Shown here: positions 57,370 through 64,000 of the stretch, in pieces
Position numbering within the stretch: position 1 is the stretch's first letter
Layout of the letters: each line of letters starts with the position of its first letter
NCBI GenBank assembly: GCA_018669795.1
Contig: JABHSQ010000005.1
Span: forward strand, 1 to 64,000
Direction: 5' to 3'
DNA: 64,000 nucleotides
From: Flavobacteriaceae bacterium
GTDB lineage: Bacteria; Bacteroidota; Bacteroidia; Flavobacteriales; Flavobacteriaceae
Made by a program: the position numbers and the translations under genes
Notes under the pieces: generated by a model
Databases searched by the model: none
Seen by the model: only the letters and a program-made list of their open reading frames with translations
Told to the model about the DNA's origin: nothing

Positions 57370-58773
57370 ATGAAAAAAATACTAAAAAATATAGGATGTT
57401 GGTTAGATGACCGGGGGGGATTCAGTGATTTATTAAAACCATTGACAACACATTTGGTGCCACCAGAATCTACATGGAATTACGTTTGGGGGAGTGCCAC
57501 CTTGTTTTGTTTTATTTTACAGGTCATAACAGGAATTGCTTTAGGCTTTTTATATCAACCATCAGTAGATGTAGCCTATCAATCATTGCAGTACATAGAA
57601 AACCAAGCTTTTATGGGGAGCTTTATTCGTGGTCTGCATAATTGGGGAGCTTCTGGTATGGTGTTTTTAATGGGAATGCACATGATACGGGTTTATTTAA
57701 ATGCAGCTTATAAGTATCCACGTGAAATGAGCTGGATAACTGGTGTAGTTTTAATGGTGATTACCATTGTCATGGCATTTACAGGCCAGTTATTACGTTG
57801 GGATAATAATGGTGTTTGGTCTGCCATAGTTGCGGCTGAACAAATGGGAAGAATCCCACTTATAGGAGATTCATTGGCTTATTTTTTATTAGGTGGTGAT
57901 ACTATTGGTGGCGAAACATTGAATCGATTTTTTGCAATGCATGTATTTTTATTTCCTGCTTTGTTATTTTCATTTGTAGGATACCACTTGTATTTAGTAT
58001 TTAGAAATGGTATTTCTGAACCACCAAAAGTGGGAAGATTGGTTAATCCAAAAACTTATAAAAAATGGTATGAAGATATGCTCATAAAAAAAGGGGTTCC
58101 TTTTTTTCCGGATGCTATTTGGCGAGATGCTGTTTTTAGTGCATTCGTATTAATTGTTATAGTATGTCTAGCATGGTTTATTGGTGCACCAGAATTATCG
58201 TCAAAACCAGATTTAACCAATGTAAATTCAAACCCTAAACCCGATTGGTATTTTACATGGATTTTTGCTCTTTTTGCATTAATGCCTCGTGAAATTGAAT
58301 CCTATGTCATGTTTTTAGGTCCTTTGCTTGTAGGTATATTACTGTTTTCCATACCTTTTTTATCGAATAAAGGGGAACGTAGTCCTTTACGAAGACCTTG
58401 GGCAATTACTGGTGTCGTTTTTATAATTTTAAGCATTAGTTCATTATGGTATGTTGGAATACAAGAACCATGGTCTCCTCGTTTCGACGCCAAACCTTTA
58501 TCTGAATACACAACAGTTCCAGATGCTTCGACTGAAATAAAAAAAGGTATTGAACTTTTCAATACTGTAGGCTGTATATATTGTCACAGGATAGGAAATC
58601 AGGGGGGTATTCGTGGACCTGAATTGACAAATGTACAAAACCGATTGACCAAAGATCAAATGGTTATTCGAATTGTTAATGGAGCAGAAAACATGCCTGC
58701 TTATGGGGGTTCTTTATCAAAAGAAGAACTAGAGGCTATCGTTATCTTTTTATCGGCTAAAGAAAAACAATAA
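57370..58773 (+). CDS. Cytochrome b with C-terminal fused cytochrome c (quinol oxidation)
   Basis: A 467-aa fusion. The cytochrome b part has the haem-ligand pairs His90/His104 (13 residues between) and His191/His206 (14 between, the b6f-type spacing). The quinol-site motif is PDWY (291-294), a form linked with menaquinol users. The C-terminal cytochrome c domain (about 385-467) has CIYCH (402-406) and a Met ligand in AENMPAYGG. It should carry electrons from menaquinol to the attached cytochrome c, then to the caa3 oxidase. There is no separate cytochrome c1. Confidence 0.92.
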   Translation: MKKILKNIGCWLDDRGGFSDLLKPLTTHLVPPESTWNYVWGSATLFCFILQVITGIALGFLYQPSVDVAYQSLQYIENQAFMGSFIRGLHNWGASGMVFLMGMHMIRVYLNAAYKYPREMSWITGVVLMVITIVMAFTGQLLRWDNNGVWSAIVAAEQMGRIPLIGDSLAYFLLGGDTIGGETLNRFFAMHVFLFPALLFSFVGYHLYLVFRNGISEPPKVGRLVNPKTYKKWYEDMLIKKGVPFFPDAIWRDAVFSAFVLIVIVCLAWFIGAPELSSKPDLTNVNSNPKPDWYFTWIFALFALMPREIESYVMFLGPLLVGILLFSIPFLSNKGERSPLRRPWAITGVVFIILSISSLWYVGIQEPWSPRFDAKPLSEYTTVPDASTEIKKGIELFNTVGCIYCHRIGNQGGIRGPELTNVQNRLTKDQMVIRIVNGAENMPAYGGSLSKEELEAIVIFLSAKEKQ

Positions 58774-58945
58774 ACACCGAAACCATAAGATATAAATATG
58801 TTTTATAAAAGTTATTATTTATTTCAGTATATTGTTATTATTCAGTTGTTCAAAGCCTTGTACTATTGCAAATTGTGATCTTACAATTTTCGAAGCTAGA
58901 AAAATCACTTGTAAAAACAAAAAGATATTTAAAATTAAATATATT

Positions 58946-60472
58946 ATGAGAGAAGCTATTAAATTTACATGTATTGCCTTGCTTATTATCATTGTTATTA
59001 CTTGTGTTTCCATCTGGCCAATTTACGGATTTTCAACTCTTGGGATATTGATTTTTGGTTTAGGTATCCATGATATTACCCAAAAAAAACACGCTATTTT
59101 AAGAAATTTTCCTGTTTTAGGTCACATGCGTTTTTTACTTGAATTAATCGGTCCAGAAATTCATCAATATTTTATAGAAAGTGATACCGACGGAAAACCA
59201 ATAAACAGAAACCATCGTTCCTATATTTACGAACGTGCAAAACTAGAAAGGGAAACACATCCTTTTGGTACAGAGATTAATGTTGAAGAAGAAGGCTATA
59301 AATGGTTACAACATAGTATTTATGCTGCAAAGCAGTTAGAAGAGCCACCAAGAGTCTTGGTTGGAGGCCCAGATTGCAAACAACCCTATTCGGCAAGTAT
59401 ATTTAATATTTCGGCCATGAGTTTTGGTGCTTTAAGTAAAAATGCTATCATGGCATTGAATATAGGTGCCAAAGCTGGTAACTTTTTCCATGATACAGGT
59501 GAAGGTGGGATTTCAGAATACCATAGAAAGGGTGGAGATTTGGTGTATGAAATTGGAACTGGTTATTTTGGATGTAGAACCGAAGACGGGCATTTTTCAG
59601 CTGAAAAATTAAAAGAAAAAGCAGCCTTTTCTGAAGTAAAAATGATTGAAATTAAAATTTCACAAGGTGCAAAACCAGGACATGGGGGTGTTTTGCCTGC
59701 GGCAAAGAATAATGAGGAAATTGCTACAATTAGAGGAGTACAACCGCATACAGTTGTTATTTCACCACCGAGCCATAGTGCTTTTAGAAATGCGAAAGAA
59801 TTATGTGCATGGATTAAGCAATTACGTGATCTATCTATGGGAAAGCCAATAGGCTTTAAATTATGTATTGGAAATAAAAAAGAGTTTATAGATATCTGTG
59901 AAGCTATGATTGAAACAGGGATAAAACCAGATTTTATAACAGTCGATGGAGGAGAGGGTGGTACTGGGGCTGCTCCAATTGATTTTTCAAATTATGTTGG
60001 TATGCCTTGGGAAAAAGCCATGATTTTTGTGGTTGATACCTTAAATGGATATGGTCTTAAAAAAGACATAAAAGTTTTTACAGCAACTAAAATTTTTACA
60101 GCTTTCGATATTTTTAAGGCATTTTGTATAGGTGCAGATATATGTAGTTCCGCTCGTGGTATGATGTTAGCTTTGGGTTGTATTCAAGCAATACGTTGCG
60201 ACACCAATAAATGCCCAACAGGAGTTACCTCTAGTAATCCTAAGTTTATGAGAGGACTAGTTGTTGAAGATAAATGGAAACGAGTAAAAAATTACCAACA
60301 CGAAACGGTTAACGACTTTTTAGAATTATTTGCTGGTGCAGGTTGTACAGAGTTATCGCAACTCAATAGAAGCTTTATTCATAAAAAAGTAGGTGATGAG
60401 ATTAAATCATATGAAGAATTATATCCATCAGTAATTGAAAACTCATTACTTAAAATGAACAATGTAGAATAA
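58946..60472 (+). CDS. FMN-binding glutamate synthase-like protein
   Basis: A 508-aa protein with an N-terminal membrane helix (about residues 4-25) and a glutamate synthase FMN/Fe-S domain, with the substrate/FMN segments SAMSFGALS, HDTGEGGISEYH, KPGHGG and VDGGEGGTGAAP. The Fe-S cysteines are visible in GCIQAIRCDTNKCPTG. It lacks the amidotransferase domain of full glutamate synthase. The physiological reaction of this family is not settled. I chose the ATG at 58946 (MREAIKFTC), because the upstream frame has no ATG and reads as a cysteine-rich leader. The link to respiration is only positional. Confidence 0.85.
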   Translation: MREAIKFTCIALLIIIVITCVSIWPIYGFSTLGILIFGLGIHDITQKKHAILRNFPVLGHMRFLLELIGPEIHQYFIESDTDGKPINRNHRSYIYERAKLERETHPFGTEINVEEEGYKWLQHSIYAAKQLEEPPRVLVGGPDCKQPYSASIFNISAMSFGALSKNAIMALNIGAKAGNFFHDTGEGGISEYHRKGGDLVYEIGTGYFGCRTEDGHFSAEKLKEKAAFSEVKMIEIKISQGAKPGHGGVLPAAKNNEEIATIRGVQPHTVVISPPSHSAFRNAKELCAWIKQLRDLSMGKPIGFKLCIGNKKEFIDICEAMIETGIKPDFITVDGGEGGTGAAPIDFSNYVGMPWEKAMIFVVDTLNGYGLKKDIKVFTATKIFTAFDIFKAFCIGADICSSARGMMLALGCIQAIRCDTNKCPTGVTSSNPKFMRGLVVEDKWKRVKNYQHETVNDFLELFAGAGCTELSQLNRSFIHKKVGDEIKSYEELYPSVIENSLLKMNNVE

Positions 60473-60507
60473 TAGGAATTCTTATTGAATAAATACTATC
60501 GTTCTTT

Positions 60508-61119
60508 CTACAATTTGAATGTTAGTTTTATTCCATCCACAATCATGCCTGTGCCAATTATAGCAAGAACTAAGCCCATTAACTTCCCAATTACTGAAAT
60601 CAAATTAGTACCTACTTTTTTTACAATTAAGTCACTAAAAGAAAAAGCCAGATACGTCAGATAAATCATTAAAGCAAAAATGGAAATAACAATTCCAATC
60701 TGAATTAAATTTGCATTAGTAACATTATTCATAGCAGCTACTATAGTGCCTGGACCAGCAAGAATAGGTATGGCTAAAGGAGAAATGGAAATATTGTTTT
60801 TATCTTCAGAATCACTACTATGTATTTTAGCTTTCTGAGACATTAGCATTTCAAATCCGATATAAAATATAAGTATTCCCCCAGTTATTTTAAAAGCTGG
60901 AATTGTAAGGCCAAATAATTCAAAAATATATTTTCCAGCTATAACAAAAGAGACCACTATAATAAAAGCTGTAAATGTAGCTGTCTTAGCAATCTTTTTT
61001 TTACTTTCTTTATTCTCACCTACTGTAAGTCCTAAAAAAATAGGTGTATTTGCTATTGGATTCATAACAGCAAAAAAGCTCATAAAGACAGTTAAAGCAT
61101 AAGTCATTAAATTTTCCAT
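60508..61119 (-). CDS. MarC family integral membrane protein
   Basis: A 203-aa protein with six helices and the family segments SFFAVMNPIANTPIFLGLT and LAIPILAGPGTI. MarC proteins were once thought to give antibiotic resistance; that is not supported and their function is unknown. It is convergent with the glutamate synthase-like gene. A (AT)9 tract lies 10 bases before its start. Confidence 0.92.
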   Translation of the reverse strand: MENLMTYALTVFMSFFAVMNPIANTPIFLGLTVGENKESKKKIAKTATFTAFIIVVSFVIAGKYIFELFGLTIPAFKITGGILIFYIGFEMLMSQKAKIHSSDSEDKNNISISPLAIPILAGPGTIVAAMNNVTNANLIQIGIVISIFALMIYLTYLAFSFSDLIVKKVGTNLISVIGKLMGLVLAIIGTGMIVDGIKLTFKL

Positions 61120-61128
61120 ATTTTTTTA

Positions 61129-61146
61129 ATATATATATATATATAT
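61129..61146. repeat. (AT)9 dinucleotide tract upstream of marC
   Basis: Nine AT units lie in the leader or promoter of the marC gene, 10 bases before its start. Dinucleotide tracts can change length and alter promoter spacing. Confidence 0.7.
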
Positions 61147-61245
61147 TCTTTAGTATTTATTAGCCTTAGCTAACATTTTTAGTTACATAAAGCAACTTTT
61201 TTAAGACCTGCATACCAAAATAGTATTTAACAAACCTTTTATAAA

Positions 61246-62148
61246 TTAATTGATACTAATAGGTATTGAGTTTTTCTCGTATTTATTGTGAATCAATATT
61301 ATTGCCAATCCAAAAAGAACAGCCACAACAATTAAAATAGTGCTTATTAATCCAGTTACTCCAAACGACATTCTTATTAAGATTGTAGAGATCACAAATC
61401 CTGAGTTTCTTATAATTTTATGAAACTGATCTGTATAAAAGAAGGAGATTAAAAGCAGTACTACATCGACTAAAATTAGTATGGTAAAAAATTGATCAAA
61501 AAATAAATTATTAATACTTTCAAAGGACGGTAATTTATTTGATGCAATAGAGACTCCAGCAGTCCAATCAATTAATGTGTATAATGCTATAACAAAAAAC
61601 AATGGCACTAATATTACCGCAATTAATTTTTTCTTTTTAATAAACTTTTCAATAACACCTTTAATACTAGTTTCCTTGACTACTTTTTGTTTTCCTTGCT
61701 TTTGAAATAGAAATATTAAATAAAAAAGTAAAAGAGAAGCAATTAAATCATAGGTAAATTGTAAGTCTCCTTTTATCTCAAACCAATTTGCAGAAACTTC
61801 TAAAGCAGACAAATCTTTAAATAATTTACGAATAATAATTAGTGTTATTATTTCGTATTGTTTTGTTATATAGGTCGTAAAAGATTTAGGTAAATAATAA
61901 ATTAAGAGGTAAACCTCATAAATAAGAATAAATGAAAAGGGTGTGTAAACGGCTGATATAGGATTTGTTAGTAATTCTGAGTTTAATGGTAAAGCTAGAA
62001 AATCAAATTTTATTAAATAGATGATCGCTAAATGAATAAAAAAGCTGAGTAATGCCAATTTGAGAATTAGGTTTTCAGCTTTTCCTCGCATTTTTTCAGA
62101 GAGAAACTTATCGAAAATATATGGCACTATATTTTTTGTATTAATCAT
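61246..62148 (-). CDS. Unrecognised polytopic membrane protein (300 aa)
   Basis: I do not recognise this family. It has about seven hydrophobic segments (e.g. LALLSFFIHLAIIYLI, LIASLLLFYLIFLF, LIAVILVPLFFVIALYTLI, FFTILILVDVVLLLISFF and FVISTILIRMSFGVTGLISTILIVVAVLFGLAI), with a short basic linker in the middle (KQGKQKVVKETSIKG). No catalytic or binding motif stands out. Codon use and base composition look like the neighbours. A TATATTTG box (62217-62210, minus) could be the -7 element. Function unknown. Confidence 0.75.
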   Translation of the reverse strand: MINTKNIVPYIFDKFLSEKMRGKAENLILKLALLSFFIHLAIIYLIKFDFLALPLNSELLTNPISAVYTPFSFILIYEVYLLIYYLPKSFTTYITKQYEIITLIIIRKLFKDLSALEVSANWFEIKGDLQFTYDLIASLLLFYLIFLFQKQGKQKVVKETSIKGVIEKFIKKKKLIAVILVPLFFVIALYTLIDWTAGVSIASNKLPSFESINNLFFDQFFTILILVDVVLLLISFFYTDQFHKIIRNSGFVISTILIRMSFGVTGLISTILIVVAVLFGLAIILIHNKYEKNSIPISIN

Positions 62149-62295
62149 TAAAATATATTTTACACAACTATTTGTGGTTAATAATAACTGTTATAAGTAA
62201 CTAATTTAACAAATATAACCGAATGTAATGTTATTACTTACTTTTTTTGATCAAACAAGGACTAATTTTTAAATATACAACGTATTATATCTTAG

Positions 62296-63063
62296 TTATT
62301 TAGTTAGAATTAAATCGTTAATTGCATCCCAAAGCTTAATTCTTATTGCTAAAGATTGCTTAGCTACGGCTAGTGTTTCATTCCATTTTTGATCATCTTC
62401 TTTACATAATTCTGCAATCATTTTAAGGGATAGTGGTCCATGCTCATCTCCATCTAATTCAATATGACGTTCCAAATAATACCTTAGTTTGTTATAAGAT
62501 TTGTTTTCAGAATCGGAATTTTTAAGAATTTCTATAAACATATCTGGAATTACATCTTCTCTTCCAAAGGTAAAAGCAGCAGCTACAAGATGTGTTTTTT
62601 TTGTTTCAATAATTGAAAATGAAAATCGAACAAAATCTGCTACTCTTTTATCAATTTTTATTTCATTCAACGAATATTGAACAGTATTTCCTGATTTAAT
62701 AAGTTTTATAAATTTATTTATTTCATCTTTATTTGCATTAGTCTGCGACATTGCATCCAAGTACATTTCAAAATGACTTTTAGGTACGCCAATTTCATTA
62801 ATGTCACTTTCTTCACCGTGAACTATTTCATTAATAAATCTTGATAAGATTGGGTTTTTTGGCGGTGTCCAGGGTATATCAACAGTGGTTAGATTTTGTT
62901 GAAGACTTTTTAACAGAGACATAAAATCCCATACTGCAAATACGTGGCTTTCCATAAATATTTTTATATCTTCTATGGTCTTTAAATTTTTATAAAGGTT
63001 ATGAGCTTTTAATTGATTTCGCAATTCAAAAATCTCATTTTCTATGTGTTGTATTCTATTCAT
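62296..63063 (-). CDS. DUF3050 protein (haem oxygenase-like superfamily fold)
   Basis: A 255-aa all-helical soluble protein. The conserved segments are [20 protein letters not shown] (about 32-51), [37 protein letters not shown] and [17 protein letters not shown]. The HxxE-like and [10 protein letters not shown] residues suggest a di-iron or haem-oxygenase-like active site, as in related DUF3865/TenA-type enzymes. The reaction is unknown. A TAAATTTG box (63149-63142, minus) lies upstream. Confidence 0.85.
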   Translation of the reverse strand: MNRIQHIENEIFELRNQLKAHNLYKNLKTIEDIKIFMESHVFAVWDFMSLLKSLQQNLTTVDIPWTPPKNPILSRFINEIVHGEESDINEIGVPKSHFEMYLDAMSQTNANKDEINKFIKLIKSGNTVQYSLNEIKIDKRVADFVRFSFSIIETKKTHLVAAAFTFGREDVIPDMFIEILKNSDSENKSYNKLRYYLERHIELDGDEHGPLSLKMIAELCKEDDQKWNETLAVAKQSLAIRIKLWDAINDLILTK

Positions 63064-63257
63064 TCTATTTTTTAAATTGTATTAACTCTTTTTAAAAATT
63101 ATAGTAAGAAGTTTTAATCTAATTACCTTTTTTTTAATTGGCAAATTTACAATTTTACCATTAAATCCTTTAAACTATCAAATTTTAAATTTGACTAATA
63201 TTTAGTTGCTGATGATTTGGTAAGTAATCGTTATTTTTTTTAGATTGATTACGAATA

Positions 63258-64000
63258 CTATTCAGTCCATAAGTTTCCGATGGAATATGTTTTTGCTTTT
63301 CCGCTAATGATGACTCTATTTTTTTTATTTTGGCAATGTAACTTTCCTCCTCTATCTGAAATTTGTATTGCATTTAGTTTATTTTTAGAGAGCCTTAACG
63401 ACCAAAATGGGATTAATGAGCAATGTGCGGAACCAGTTACAGGATCTTCCAAAATTGACGCTTGTGGCGTGAAAAATCTTGATACAAAATCGCAATTTTC
63501 TCCTTTTGACGTAACAATTACTCCACCGGGATCAAGGTTTATTTGGTCAAATATTTGTTTGTCAATTTTGATGTTTACAATATCTTGTTCAGTATCATAG
63601 ATCAGCAAATAGTCTCTTGATTTGTAAATTTCTTTTGGTTGGATATTTAAAGATGCTCTAATTACTTCTGGTAGTTTTGAAATTATGGGCATCCGGGAAG
63701 GTAAGTCTAAGTAATAAGTGTCATTTTTTGTAAGAACAGTTAAATCTCCACTCCGTGTTTTAAAGAGTATGCGATCCTTGGGGTAGTTTAAAATTGTCTT
63801 TAAACAATGAGCAGTTGCGAGTGTAGCGTGTCCGCATAAATCCATCTCAATTTCTGGTGTAAACCATCGTAAATGTATTTTATTATTTTTTTTTACAAAA
63901 AATGCAGTCTCAGGGACTGCATTTTCTTTAGCGATTTTCAATAATAGTTCATCAGGCAACCATTCTTTTAATAGAATAACACAAGCTGGATTTCCGGAAA
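63258..64000 (-). CDS. PhzF family isomerase (5' end beyond window)
   Basis: Read on the minus strand, the frame enters from the right edge with SGNPACVILLKEW, the usual PhzF start region, so the TTG at 63959 is not the start. The family motifs LCGHATLATAH and DPVTGSAHCSLIPFW follow. PhzF proteins are epimerase/isomerase-like enzymes; only a few make phenazines, so no phenazine role is implied. The first ~12-20 residues are missing. The conserved Glu should be in VPETAFFVKK. Confidence 0.85.
   Translation of the reverse strand, partial: SGNPACVILLKEWLPDELLLKIAKENAVPETAFFVKKNNKIHLRWFTPEIEMDLCGHATLATAHCLKTILNYPKDRILFKTRSGDLTVLTKNDTYYLDLPSRMPIISKLPEVIRASLNIQPKEIYKSRDYLLIYDTEQDIVNIKIDKQIFDQINLDPGGVIVTSKGENCDFVSRFFTPQASILEDPVTGSAHCSLIPFWSLRLSKNKLNAIQISDRGGKLHCQNKKNRVIISGKAKTYSIGNLWTE

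Noticed and set aside
63185-63373. Minus-strand 62-aa frame at the 3' end of the PhzF gene
   Set aside because: It overlaps the C-terminus of PhzF in another frame and has no motif.

Overview
The window is a chromosomal segment from a member of the Bacteroidota, most likely a Flavobacteriaceae. Evidence: low GC with A-rich leaders instead of strong Shine-Dalgarno sequences; promoters of the Bacteroidetes form TTG-N17-20-TAnnTTTG; a subtilase with a C-terminal type IX secretion sorting domain; many SPII lipoproteins; and families typical of this phylum (PUR-like DUF3276, long NusB, LysM plus periplasmic-binding fusion beside guaA, Haem_bd, DUF3820). No rRNA, tRNA, insertion sequence, prophage core or CRISPR array was recognised.

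Layout. 1-3.7 kb: the 3' end of a repetitive adhesin or tail-fibre-like protein and a LamG/fibrinogen-like surface protein. 3.7-7.9 kb (minus strand): a patatin lipoprotein, a ClC antiporter, a YitT-family membrane protein, and a 130-codon remnant of HMG-CoA synthase that keeps a good promoter. 8-16.9 kb: guaA, a LysM protein, a DUF922 gene with two apparent homopolymer frameshifts, DUF3820, pyrG, yidC and a MORN/YwqK-repeat protein. 17-25.5 kb: a three-domain fasciclin lipoprotein, mnmA, a T9SS subtilase, a nitronate monooxygenase-like enzyme, an M14 peptidase and a PUR-like protein. 25.5-36.3 kb: an ABC exporter, a leucine-type dehydrogenase, nusB, a DUF1573 lipoprotein, yajC, pepT divergent from pyrD, a LysE exporter, HMG-CoA lyase, a 5'-nucleotidase lipoprotein and a haem-binding protein. 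36.5-46.4 kb: guaB, an OmpH/Skp-like chaperone, a run of three PPIase/SurA-like periplasmic proteins followed by moxR, and aconitase. 46.4-49.8 kb (minus): a Rossmann oxidoreductase, a PLP enzyme and a DsbB-like protein.

The most distinctive block is 50.5-60.5 kb. A pyruvate:quinone oxidoreductase-like gene is followed by a compact same-strand run, several genes overlapping by a few bases: caa3-type oxidase subunit II (with fused cytochrome c), I and III, a CtaG-like assembly factor, a subunit IV-like peptide, a Rieske protein, a cytochrome b with a fused cytochrome c domain, and then an FMN-type glutamate synthase-like enzyme. Together these could carry electrons from pyruvate to menaquinol, through a Rieske/cytochrome b complex, to oxygen. 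The cytochrome b has b6f-like haem-ligand spacing and a PDWY motif. From general knowledge, Bacteroidota usually use alternative complex III, so this looks like an accessory respiratory module.

60.5-64 kb (minus): a MarC protein, an unrecognised membrane protein, a DUF3050 protein and the 3' part of a PhzF-family gene cut by the window edge. Most of the window is ordinary housekeeping sequence. The better leads are the respiratory module, the decayed HMG-CoA synthase, the frameshifted DUF922 gene, the pepT/pyrD palindrome, the cysteine-type active site in PyrD and several small unannotated ORFs.
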